In this document: positions 17,422 through 25,381 of the stretch, piece by piece | Layout: the number at the start of each line of letters is the position of its first letter | How positions within the stretch are numbered: the stretch's first letter is position 1 | NCBI RefSeq assembly: GCF_022414535.1 | Contig: NZ_JADWYM010000004.1 | Span: 244,313-308,312, forward strand | Length of the DNA stretch: 64,000 bases | Direction of reading: 5' to 3' | Source: Streptomyces sp. MUM 2J | GTDB taxonomy: Bacteria; Actinomycetota; Actinomycetes; Streptomycetales; Streptomycetaceae | Program-made: the position numbers and the translations under genes | Notes under the pieces: model-generated | The model's input: only the letters and a program-made list of their open reading frames with translations | What the model was told of the DNA's origin: nothing | Database searches by the model: none

Positions 17422-18999
17422 GTGACCGAGGGGGCCGGCCCGCGCGCCGGGGACCTGCCGGACGACCTGACGGCGGCGGAGGCCGGCATGTGGCAGGCCT
17501 TCCGCAACGGCAGCCTGTACGACCTCCGCACCGGCGACCTGGTCGTGGACGATCCGCACGGCGGGCACCCCTGGGGACCCGAGCGGACGGTGCGGGCGCG
17601 CATCGTCGCCTGGCTGTTGCTGGACGGCCCGCCCGCCCTGGACGGCCGGGTCTCCTCCCTCAAGCTCACCGGCGTGCAGATCGGCGGCACCCTGGACCTG
17701 GCCGGTGGGACGATCGCGCCGTACGTCGAGATGCGCGGCTGCCGCTTCGAGCGGGAGGTCCGGCTGCCGGAGGCGCATTTCACGACCGTACGGCTGGTCG
17801 ACTGCTCGGTGCCGCGCCTGGAGGGCGCCCGGCTGAGCACCGAGGGGGACCTGCATCTGCCGCGGTGCCGCTTCCACAACGGCGTCCGCCTCACCGACGC
17901 GCGCATAGGCACCGATCTGCTGCTCAACCAGGCGGTCGTGCACCGGGACCGCAACGGCCGCTCGATCTCCGGCGACGGAATGACCGTCGGGCAGGACCTC
18001 CAGGCGGAGATGCTGGAGGCGCACGGCGAGCTGAGCCTGCGCAGCGCCACCGTCGGGGTCTCCCTGAGCCTGCGCGGGGCGCGGCTGGCCAACCCGCACG
18101 CGCGGCTCGCGCTCAACGCCCCCCAGCTGACCGTCGAGCGCACCCTGTACCTGACCCCGGCCGGCGTCGGCGGCCAGGCGCTGAGCGGGACCACACCGGC
18201 CCACGGCACGCGCGTCCAGCACTTCGAGTGCCGGGGCGGGGTGCGGCTGGACGACGGGCGGTTCGGGGACGCGGTCGACCTCGAAGGGGCCCGGTTCACC
18301 CTCACCGACGAGCAGGAACTGTCCCTGCGCCGGGTGCAGACACCCGAGCTGCGCTTCCTCGGGGACCGGCCGACGCGCGGCACGGTCGTGCTCTCCGGGG
18401 CACGCATCGTCAACCTGGTGGACCGGGCGGGCGCCTGGCCCGGTCCCGGCAGCCTGCACATGGGCGGCTTCGGCTACGAGAGCCTGGTGCCCCAGGGGCC
18501 GTTCCCGCTGGAGACACGGCTGGGGTGGATCGCCGCGGCGACCGCCGAGTACAACCCCGAGCCGTACGAGCGGCTGGCCGCCGTGCTGCGGGCGGCCGGG
18601 GAGGACGAGGACGCGCGCCAGGTGCTGCTCGCCAAGCAGCGGCGCCGCCGCGAGACCCTGCCGCTCGCCGCCAAACTGTGGGGGTACGCCCAGGACTGGA
18701 CGGTCGCCTACGGCTACCGGCCGGGCCGGGCCGCGGTCTGGATGGCGGTGCTGTGGGCGGCCGGGACCCTGGCCTTCGCGCACGCCCACCGTCCGCCGGC
18801 CCGGGGCGACCAGCCGCCCGAGTGGAACCCGGCGTTGCTCGCCCTCGATCTGCTGCTTCCGGTCATCGACCTCGGCCAGGCCGGACGGTGGCAGCTCGGC
18901 GGCGGCTGGCAGTGGCTGGCGGCGGCGATGATCCTCCTCGGCTGGATCCTGGCGACGACGGTGGCGGCGGGGGCGACACGGGCACTGCAGCGCAGCTGA
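17422..18999 (+). CDS. Beta-helix (pentapeptide-like) membrane protein
   Basis: 525 aa. Residues about 75-350 hold repeated short strands of the form G-x-L-x-L-x-G/A-x ([37 protein letters not shown]), suggesting a right-handed beta-helix. A charged helical linker with [17 protein letters not shown] and [10 protein letters not shown] (about 373-415) leads to two transmembrane helices (about 435-456 and 497-520). Homologues in Streptomyces are often labelled membrane-associated oxidoreductase, but no redox motif is visible, so that name is not adopted. GTG start with GGAGGAAGGG upstream. Divergent from hisD. Confidence 0.75.
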   Translation: MTEGAGPRAGDLPDDLTAAEAGMWQAFRNGSLYDLRTGDLVVDDPHGGHPWGPERTVRARIVAWLLLDGPPALDGRVSSLKLTGVQIGGTLDLAGGTIAPYVEMRGCRFEREVRLPEAHFTTVRLVDCSVPRLEGARLSTEGDLHLPRCRFHNGVRLTDARIGTDLLLNQAVVHRDRNGRSISGDGMTVGQDLQAEMLEAHGELSLRSATVGVSLSLRGARLANPHARLALNAPQLTVERTLYLTPAGVGGQALSGTTPAHGTRVQHFECRGGVRLDDGRFGDAVDLEGARFTLTDEQELSLRRVQTPELRFLGDRPTRGTVVLSGARIVNLVDRAGAWPGPGSLHMGGFGYESLVPQGPFPLETRLGWIAAATAEYNPEPYERLAAVLRAAGEDEDARQVLLAKQRRRRETLPLAAKLWGYAQDWTVAYGYRPGRAAVWMAVLWAAGTLAFAHAHRPPARGDQPPEWNPALLALDLLLPVIDLGQAGRWQLGGGWQWLAAAMILLGWILATTVAAGATRALQRS

Positions 19000-19181
19000 G
19001 GCGCCCTCCCCCAGCCACACGGCGCGGACAGCTCCTCGTCTGCTTCTCCCCGGCCCGGACCCGTACACCCCTCTGACCGGGCCGCTTCCCGAAGGTGCGC
19101 GAGGGGCTGCGGACGCCGTCGGGACGAGCGCCGGACCCCGCCCAGGGTGGGGACGGCGGACGTGCGCGCTCCGTCGGCCAT

Positions 19182-19187
19182 TAGGCT
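19182..19187 (+). promoter_or_regulatory. TAGGCT -10 box, probable leaderless promoter
   Basis: TAGGCT ends 8 nt before the GTG at 19196, with no ribosome-binding site between. The spacing places transcription start near the start codon. Confidence 0.5.
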
Positions 19188-19195
19188 CTTGCGTC

Positions 19196-19936
19196 GTGAC
19201 CACCGTCCGGCTGCCGCTCTTCCCCCTGAACTCGGTGCTCTTCCCGGGTCTTGTGCTTCCTCTGAACATCTTCGAGGAGCGATACCGCGCCATGATGCGC
19301 GCGCTGCTGAAGACCCCCGAGGACGAACCGCGCCGATTCGCCGTCGTGGCGATCCGCGACGGTCACGAGGTCGCGCCCAGCGAGCCGGGCATGCCCGATC
19401 CGACAGCGGTGCCCGAGCGCGGTCCGGCGGCCGGTTTCGGCCCGGACCCCGTACGGTCGTTCCACGGTGTCGGGTGCATCGCCGACGCGGCGACGATCCG
19501 GGAGCGGCCCGACGGCACGTTCGAGGTGCTGGCGACGGGGACGACCCGGGTGCGGGTGAAGTCCGTGGACTCCGGCGGCCCGTTCCTCACCGCGGAGCTG
19601 GAGCCGCTGGAGGAGGAGGCCGGCGACGGGGCGGGGGCACTGGCCGAGGGGGTGCTGCGGGCGTTCCGCCAGTACCAGAAGCGACTGGCGGGGGCGCGCG
19701 AGCGGTCGCTGTCGACCGGCGCGGACCTGCCGGACGAGCCGTCGGTGGTGTCGTACCTGGTCGCCGCGGCCATGATGCTGGACACACCCACCAGGCAGCG
19801 GCTCCTGCAGGCCCCGGACACCGCCTCCCGGCTGCGCGACGAGCTGGAGCTCCTGCGCACCGAGACGGCGATCATCCGCAATCTGCCCTCGTTGCCCGCG
19901 TCGGAACTGACCCGCGGACCGACGAACCTGAACTGA
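19196..19936 (+). CDS. Stand-alone Lon substrate-binding-domain protein
   Basis: 246 aa. Begins MTTVRLPLFPLNSVLFPGLVLPLNIFEERY, the Lon N-terminal (LON/PUA-like) fold; then GVGCIADAATIRERPDGTFEVLATGTTRVRV and a C-terminal helical part (DEPSVVSYLVAAAMMLD). No AAA or protease domain, so it is not a protease; such proteins are thought to bind unfolded substrates. GTG start, apparently leaderless. Confidence 0.88.
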   Translation: MTTVRLPLFPLNSVLFPGLVLPLNIFEERYRAMMRALLKTPEDEPRRFAVVAIRDGHEVAPSEPGMPDPTAVPERGPAAGFGPDPVRSFHGVGCIADAATIRERPDGTFEVLATGTTRVRVKSVDSGGPFLTAELEPLEEEAGDGAGALAEGVLRAFRQYQKRLAGARERSLSTGADLPDEPSVVSYLVAAAMMLDTPTRQRLLQAPDTASRLRDELELLRTETAIIRNLPSLPASELTRGPTNLN

Positions 19937-20117
19937 GGCCCGGGCCGGGCCGGCACGTACGGCGGCCCGTCCGCCGCCCGGGCCGGCCGGCGGGGCCGCG
20001 CGCCTGTCCCCGCCGACGTCCCTCCGGCCCGGAGCCCTCGCGAGGGGGTGGCCGAATCGCGGTACGCACGTGGGACCGCCCCACCGAAGTCCGTCCGAAC
20101 CGATCTCTGGAACCCCG

Positions 20118-20618
20118 ATGGCGAAGAAGTCGAAGAAGCAGCAGGCCGGCGGAACCCCGGCGACGGTGGCCCTCACGACGGCGGCCGTGGCGTACACGGT
20201 CCACGCCTACGACCACGACCCCGCCCACCCCTCCTACGGCGAGGAGGCGGCCGAGGCGATGGGCGTCTCGCCCGACCGGGTCTTCAAGACCCTGGTCGCG
20301 GACGTCGACGGCACCCTGACCGTGGCGGTGGTCCCGGTGGCGGGCCAGCTGGACCTGAAGGCACTGGCGGTGGCGGTGGGCGGCAAGCGGGCCGCGATGG
20401 CCGACCCGGTGCTGGCGGAGCGCACCACGGGGTACGTCCGCGGCGGCATCTCCCCGCTGGGCCAGCGCAGGAAGCTCCCCACGGTCCTGGACGACTCGGC
20501 CGCCGGCCACGCCACGATCTGCGTCTCGGCGGGCCGCCGCGGCCTGGAGGTCGAGCTGGCCCCCGGGGACCTGACCTCTCTCACGGACGCGACCCTCGCG
20601 CCGATCGGACGCGCGTGA
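20118..20618 (+). CDS. ybaK: YbaK-type aminoacyl-tRNA deacylase
   Basis: 166 aa, YbaK/EbsC/ProX-edit fold. Motifs HAYDHDP, VFKTLVADVDG (catalytic Lys type), GGKRAAMADP, TGYVRGGISPLGQRRKLPTVLD (conserved GGxSPxG) and SAGRRGLEVELAP. E. coli YbaK clears Cys from tRNA-Pro in trans. The ATG at 20118 opens with a lysine-rich stretch MAKKSKKQQ; a frame extending 16 codons upstream is less likely. Confidence 0.92.
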   Translation: MAKKSKKQQAGGTPATVALTTAAVAYTVHAYDHDPAHPSYGEEAAEAMGVSPDRVFKTLVADVDGTLTVAVVPVAGQLDLKALAVAVGGKRAAMADPVLAERTTGYVRGGISPLGQRRKLPTVLDDSAAGHATICVSAGRRGLEVELAPGDLTSLTDATLAPIGRA

Positions 20619-20913
20619 CCCGTCCGGCCCCCGTCCCGGAAACGGTCGTGGCGCGGCGCCGGGCCCCACGGTCTGCGGTGCGTGCGGTCACAGGACGGAG
20701 GGCCGCGCTCGTGCCGGACGCGCGGGTGCGGGCCTCCCGCAACGCAGCGAGTGTGCGTGCCGGGGGCGGGCGGGGCTTGCGCGACCCGTCCTGGAAACCA
20801 GGAGACTGCTGAAAAACTTGCTTGGGGTGCCCGAGTCACCCCGGTTCGCCGATAAATGCCGATCGGGGCAATCTGCTGCAAGGTGGGCGCGTTTTCAAGA
20901 TCTTCAGGACGCT
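20619..20913. other. Convergent intergenic gap
   Basis: 295 bp between two convergent stops. It contains a weak hairpin (GGGGTG 20824-20829 / CACCCC 20837-20842) and an A/T-richer part around 20810-20910. No gene seen. Confidence 0.4.
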
Positions 20914-21594
20914 CTAGGCGGGCGGCGCGGGCGGCAGGGTGCAGGGCGGCTCGGGATCGCGGGGTCCGAACAGCGAGGTCAGCCCCAGGTGAACGAGCAG
21001 TGCCGCGAGCGGCCAGGCCAGGAGCGCCCCCTTCGCCGACAGCTTGAGCGGCGCCGGGAACGTGACCCCCTTGCCCACCGCCCTGGCCTGGGCGAGCACG
21101 TCGTCGGTGGGGCCGAGCCACACGCCGACCCGCCATGCCAGCAGCGCGCCGAGGAGTCCGCCGAGGCCCAGGCCCACCACCAGCGGGACGCCCCCGCGCC
21201 GCCGCCAGGCGAACACGGCGAGCGCGCTGACGAGGCCGAAGGCCAGAGCGAGCAGGGTGAACGTGCCGTCCACCCCGATCGCCTGCTCGCCCTCGCTGTC
21301 CTTGAGGTAGACCACCCAGCTGCCGTCGGTCTCCTCCCCGACGAGCGGCACGTGGGGCGCCAGCCACCACCACAGCACACCCAGCAGTGCCCCGGTGACG
21401 GCCACCGCCACCATGACCACGGCGCCTTCCCGAAGTTCGGTCTTCATGCCGGGCCCGTCCTGTCCGTACGCGACGTCGTGCGGCGCGGGACGCCCGTACC
21501 CGTACCCACCGGGTGACGGCGGCCAGTGCTTCGGGGATCCCTGCGCGGAGGGTTCGTGCGGCGGCGGCGGAGTCAGCGGTGCGGTCACCCCCAC
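20914..21594 (-). CDS. Four-helix membrane protein, DUF2567-like
   Basis: 226 aa. A Pro/Gly/His-rich cytoplasmic start of about 50 residues is followed by helices at about 58-77, 110-130, 136-158 and 190-210, with an extracytoplasmic loop containing GSWVVYLKDSEGEQAIGVDGTFTLLA. It resembles the actinobacterial DUF2567 family; assignment tentative, function unknown. The GTG at 21594 is used; another in-frame GTG two codons on is possible. It lies 28 nt after the ABC permease and may share its transcript. Confidence 0.65.
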   Translation of the reverse strand: MGVTAPLTPPPPHEPSAQGSPKHWPPSPGGYGYGRPAPHDVAYGQDGPGMKTELREGAVVMVAVAVTGALLGVLWWWLAPHVPLVGEETDGSWVVYLKDSEGEQAIGVDGTFTLLALAFGLVSALAVFAWRRRGGVPLVVGLGLGGLLGALLAWRVGVWLGPTDDVLAQARAVGKGVTFPAPLKLSAKGALLAWPLAALLVHLGLTSLFGPRDPEPPCTLPPAPPA

Positions 21595-21622
21595 ATCGTG
21601 CCAGGTACGCCGCGCCCGCGCG

Positions 21623-22444
21623 TCACCGGACGGCCGCCCGGCGGTACGCCCACGTGGCGACGGCCAGCGAGGCCACGCCGACCCCGGCGCACACGGCCAG
21701 GTCGCCGGCCACGAAGGCCCAGTCGGGATGCGCGCCGAAGGTGCGGGCGAGGGCCTCCACGCCGTAGGTGGAGGGCAGCAGGTCCCGCGCCAGCCGCACG
21801 GCCTCCGGCATCCGGTCGGCCGGCAGGACCCCGAGCAGCAGCGCCGCCGACATGCCCAGCTGGCCCAGGAGCGTGGCCAGTTCGGGCCGTGGCGCGAGCA
21901 GGCCGCAGGCCGCGCCCAGCCCCGAGAGCGCGGCGCCCGCCAGCGGGATCACCACCGCCAGCACCCACAGGTGGGTCATCGGCAGTCCGAACAGCAGGCA
22001 GCCGAACACCGCGGTGACGACCGTGCCCGGCACGGTGAAGGAGGCGTAGGCCGCCGCCGCGCCCAGCACCACCGACGCGGGCGGCACGGGCAGCGTGGCG
22101 TAGTGGTCGAGCCCCCCGCTGGCGCGCAGCTGGCCGAAGTACTGGGCCAGCAGGTTCAGCGCGACGAAGGCGACGACGAGGACCGCCGACCCCGCGACCA
22201 CGGACTCGGCCTCGCTGCCGCCGTCCACCACCCCGCGCATCATGACCAGGATGCCGACGGACTGGAACGTCGCCACGAACAGCAACGGGATCCGGGCCAC
22301 CCGGGCCCGGGACAGCTGCGCCCGGTAGACGGCCGCCAGCGACGGCCACAGCCGCGCACGAGGCCCGAGCTCGGCCCGGCCCGGGGCCGTCTCGCCCGCA
22401 CCCCGGGCCCTGCCCGGCATCACCTCGGCGGGTACGACACTCAC
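21623..22444 (-). CDS. ABC-2 type transporter permease
   Basis: 273 aa. About six transmembrane helices between residues 52 and 265 with the ABC-2 type DHYATLPVPPASVVLG loop and LLPSTYGVEALARTF near the last helices. It pairs with the ATPase gene upstream, 64 nt away, to form an exporter of unknown substrate (drug or lipid efflux families share this layout). GTG start with AGAGGAG ribosome-binding site. Confidence 0.88.
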   Translation of the reverse strand: MSVVPAEVMPGRARGAGETAPGRAELGPRARLWPSLAAVYRAQLSRARVARIPLLFVATFQSVGILVMMRGVVDGGSEAESVVAGSAVLVVAFVALNLLAQYFGQLRASGGLDHYATLPVPPASVVLGAAAAYASFTVPGTVVTAVFGCLLFGLPMTHLWVLAVVIPLAGAALSGLGAACGLLAPRPELATLLGQLGMSAALLLGVLPADRMPEAVRLARDLLPSTYGVEALARTFGAHPDWAFVAGDLAVCAGVGVASLAVATWAYRRAAVR

Positions 22445-22508
22445 GTGGAGCTGCTCCTCTTCGCTACGGCTGTCCTGCCGTCCTCTACGGATCCGGCGCC
22501 GGCTGCGC

Positions 22509-23528
22509 TCATACCTTCACCAGCCCCTGCCGTGCGGCGCCGCCGAGCGACAGGTACACGTCCTCCAGGCTGGGCGTGGCGAGCGTGAAGTCGTCGAGAG
22601 CGGCGAACGCGGCTCCGCCGGTGACGGTGGCGACCACCGCACGGGCCTCCTCGGGGGCGAGCCGGAGCGTCCAGCGGCGCCCGGACCCGGCGGCGCGGTC
22701 GCGCAGCGCGGCGACCTCCGGCACCTCCAGGGGGGCCCGCTCGCGCCACACCAGCTCCACCCGTACCTCGTCGGCGACCTGCTCCTTGAGGCCGGCGGGC
22801 GTGTCGCAGGCGATGATCCGGCCCTGGTCGAGCACGGCGACCCGGTCGAGTACGGTCTCGGCCTCGATGACGTTGTGGGTGACCAGCAGGACGGTCGTGC
22901 CGTTCTCCGCACGCCGCCGGTCCACGGCCGACCACACGGCCCGGCGCGCCACCGGGTCCATGCCCGTGGTGGGCTCGTCCAGCACCAGCAGGGGCCGCTC
23001 CCCCACCAGGGCGGCGGCGAAGCAGGCCAGCCGCCGCTGCCCGCCGGACAGCTTCTTCAGCGGGCGCCCGGCGAGCGCCGCGAGACCGAGTTCGTCGAGC
23101 ACGGCGTCCCGCTCGGCGCGTGCCCGGCGGACGTCCAGGCCGCGGAGCCGGCCGGTGGTCTCGGCGGCGAGGGAGACGGTCAGCTCGTCGAGGGCGGTGG
23201 AGTCCTGGCCGAGGTAGGCGAGGATGCGGGCGGCACGCTCGGGGTGGCGCACGATGTCGTGGCCGAGGATCTCCACACTGCCGCCGTCCGGCCGCATGAG
23301 GCCGGTCAGCTGGCGGACCAGGGTGGACTTGCCGGCCCCGTTCGGCCCGAGCAGACCGAAGATCTCACCCCGGCGGACATCCAGCCGTACGTCGTCGGTG
23401 GCCCGCACGGCGGGGGTGCCGGGGGCGTTGCGGCGGGCGCGCACCGCCGGATAGGTCTTGGTCAGGCCGCGCACGGCGCACACGACATCGACTCTGTCCC
23501 CGATGACCGGTGTCGCGCGCGTACTCAC
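22509..23528 (-). CDS. ABC transporter ATP-binding protein
   Basis: 339 aa. Walker A GPNGAGKST (about 65), Q-loop YLGQD, signature LSGGQRR, Walker B LLVLDEPTTGMDP and H-loop VTHN, then a C-terminal domain of about 100 residues. DrrA-like layout, partner of the ABC-2 permease. GTG at 23528 has no Shine-Dalgarno but a TAGGCT box 8 nt upstream, suggesting a leaderless transcript. Confidence 0.92.
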   Translation of the reverse strand: MSTRATPVIGDRVDVVCAVRGLTKTYPAVRARRNAPGTPAVRATDDVRLDVRRGEIFGLLGPNGAGKSTLVRQLTGLMRPDGGSVEILGHDIVRHPERAARILAYLGQDSTALDELTVSLAAETTGRLRGLDVRRARAERDAVLDELGLAALAGRPLKKLSGGQRRLACFAAALVGERPLLVLDEPTTGMDPVARRAVWSAVDRRRAENGTTVLLVTHNVIEAETVLDRVAVLDQGRIIACDTPAGLKEQVADEVRVELVWRERAPLEVPEVAALRDRAAGSGRRWTLRLAPEEARAVVATVTGGAAFAALDDFTLATPSLEDVYLSLGGAARQGLVKV

Positions 23529-23536
23529 AAGGGACG

Positions 23537-23542
23537 AGCCTA
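23537..23542 (-). promoter_or_regulatory. TAGGCT -10 box, probable leaderless promoter
   Basis: On the minus strand TAGGCT is followed by 8 nt and then the GTG of the ABC ATPase gene. Same geometry as at 19182 and close to that at 10706. Confidence 0.5.
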
Positions 23543-23590
23543 CGGGGTCGGGCGCCTCCGCACGTGTCCGGGGCGGTCCGCCGCGGCGGC

Positions 23591-24811
23591 TCACTCGCCC
23601 GCGGGCGCATGCTCCGCGGCGGTCCGCACATCGATCTCGCGCCAGAATCCGGCCCGGATGGCGTAGCGGTCGTGCTCGTCGATCTGGTCGTCCTTGTGGG
23701 TGAGCAGACCGAAGCGGGCGGCATAGCGCAGCAGCTCGCCGTCGATGCGATGCGGGACGCGCGGATACATGCCGGACAGTCTCTGCAGCTGGCCCTGGTC
23801 GCCCAGGCGGGAGATCCAGCGGCGGGCGAAGACCTGCCCGACTTCGTAGGGGTCCCCGCCGACGGTGGTGATGTCCTCCTCGCGGTCCGCCCACCGCTGC
23901 TCGGCCGTGGTCAGCTGGGCGAGCGTCGGCATGGCGGCCACCTCGGGCGGCTCGGCGGCGCCGCCGGGCCGGTCGACCCAGCCCTTGTCGGAGGACCAGC
24001 GCAGGGTGGCGGTCGCGGCGGGCGGTGGCGCGGGGTGCGCGCCGGCCCGCAGCTCGGCGAGGTCCTTGGGCGTGGGGACGCCCTTCGACGCCGGGAGGCG
24101 CTCCTGGGAGCCGTTCTGGGCGGCGGCCGGCGCCGGATGCCGGGGCTCCTCGGCGGCCCGCTCAGGCGCGGTCGCGGGGATCGCGGACTCCGGCAGCGGC
24201 GCGGAGAGGATCGCGGCGATCTCGGGGCGGGGCGCGGGCGGCGGAGCGCACACGCCGCCGAGTTCCCTGGCGCGAACGGCCCTGATGATCCAGGTACGGT
24301 CCAGCACGCGCCGTTCGTCGGCCTCGGCGACGAGGTCCTCGGACTGGTTGTAGTCGCCGTCGGCGGCCTGGACGGCCCACAGGTGGACGGCGACGCCGTG
24401 CTCCTTCGCGGCCATCATGCCGGGCAGCAGGTCGCCGTCGCCGGTGACGAGGACGATGTCGGAGCAGGCCCGGTTGCGGGCGAGCTCGGTCAGCTCGGCG
24501 TGCATGGCGGCGTCGACGCCCTTCTGGGCCCAGCGGCCGTCGCTGCGGGTCAGGGCGCCCAGCCGGACGGTGACCCGGGGCATCACGCGCAGCCTGCGGT
24601 GCTCGGGCTGCGGGACGCGGTCGGGGGCTCCGTCGAACCAGTAGATCCGCAGCAGGGGCTGCTGGGTGTCGGCCTCGGCGCGGTCCCTCAGGCCCTGGAT
24701 GAGGGCGGAGTGGTCGACGGTGATGCGGGAGCGCGACGGCTCCCCGGCGAGGAGACTGGCGGCGGCCCCCAGCAGATACCCGGCGTCCACCAGGACGATG
24801 CAGCGGTCCAC
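23591..24811 (-). CDS. NYN-domain (PIN-like nuclease) protein
   Basis: 406 aa. The N-terminal NYN domain shows VLVDAGYLLGAAASLL (first acidic residue), WFDGAP, KGVDAAMHAEL and VTGDGDLLPGMMAAKEHG, the acidic set of PIN/NYN nucleases. A Pro/Ala-rich linker (about 190-275) joins a C-terminal globular part with GDPYEVGQVFARRWISRLGD. Probably an RNase or RNA-binding protein; targets unknown. Start: AGAGG lies immediately before a GTG at 24820 but 9 nt before the GTG at 24811, so the latter is preferred. Confidence 0.8.
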   Translation of the reverse strand: MDRCIVLVDAGYLLGAAASLLAGEPSRSRITVDHSALIQGLRDRAEADTQQPLLRIYWFDGAPDRVPQPEHRRLRVMPRVTVRLGALTRSDGRWAQKGVDAAMHAELTELARNRACSDIVLVTGDGDLLPGMMAAKEHGVAVHLWAVQAADGDYNQSEDLVAEADERRVLDRTWIIRAVRARELGGVCAPPPAPRPEIAAILSAPLPESAIPATAPERAAEEPRHPAPAAAQNGSQERLPASKGVPTPKDLAELRAGAHPAPPPAATATLRWSSDKGWVDRPGGAAEPPEVAAMPTLAQLTTAEQRWADREEDITTVGGDPYEVGQVFARRWISRLGDQGQLQRLSGMYPRVPHRIDGELLRYAARFGLLTHKDDQIDEHDRYAIRAGFWREIDVRTAAEHAPAGE

Positions 24812-25034
24812 GCGATCCACCCTCTTTCCGGGAGGTTTGCTTCGGGCTTGCTTCGAGTCTGCCCGACCGCGCGGAGCTTAACGGCCGGAACTCGATCTTC
24901 GGCGTGGCGTTTCGATTCAGCTACCGCCGATCACCCCTGTCACACACGGTAATTATCCGACATGCACTCTTTGTCAGCCTATGTGAATCTGGTCGCGGCC
25001 CTGGCCCCGAGTCCCCCGCAGGAGGCAGATCCCC

Positions 25035-25199
25035 ATGGCCAAGAACAAGAACCGTGACCGCAAGCAGCCGCAGTCCACGCGTGGGCAGCACGCAGCCGAG
25101 CAGGCGGCGATGGAGCCGTCCGCCGAGCACGGCGCCGCCCCGGTGACGCCCGGCGACGTGGCACGCAAGGGCCGGCAGAAGCGCTTCGGCCACAACTGA
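25035..25199 (+). CDS. 54-aa basic hydrophilic protein
   Basis: Starts MAKNKNRDRKQPQSTRGQHA and ends RKGRQKRFGHN; no membrane helix or Cys. AGGAGG at 25018-25023 is a very good ribosome-binding site (11 nt), and the long palindrome 32 nt after the stop closes the unit, which supports a real gene. Likely a short disordered nucleic-acid-contacting protein; no family recognised. In the 214-bp gap upstream, an A/T-richer stretch with TTGTCA near 24970 may hold the promoter. Confidence 0.75.
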   Translation: MAKNKNRDRKQPQSTRGQHAAEQAAMEPSAEHGAAPVTPGDVARKGRQKRFGHN

Positions 25200-25230
25200 C
25201 GACCGCGTAACGGGCCGTTGCGGCCCAGGC

Positions 25231-25274
25231 ACGCGCGAGGGGCGCACCCGCATGCGGGTGCGCCCCTCGCGCGT
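25231..25274. terminator. 44-bp perfect palindrome, bidirectional terminator
   Basis: 22-bp arms meeting with no spacer (centre GCATGC), every position complementary. It lies between the convergent 54-aa gene and dnaE, and can fold in either transcript. Confidence 0.85.
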
Positions 25275-25381
25275 CCACCGTCTGCCTTCTCGCCCCCCTG
25301 CCGAACCCCCGCACTTCCTGCGCCTTTCGCGCCTTTTCGCGCCTTTCACCGCCCGGCGGTTCCGGCGCCCCGGCGTCCGGG

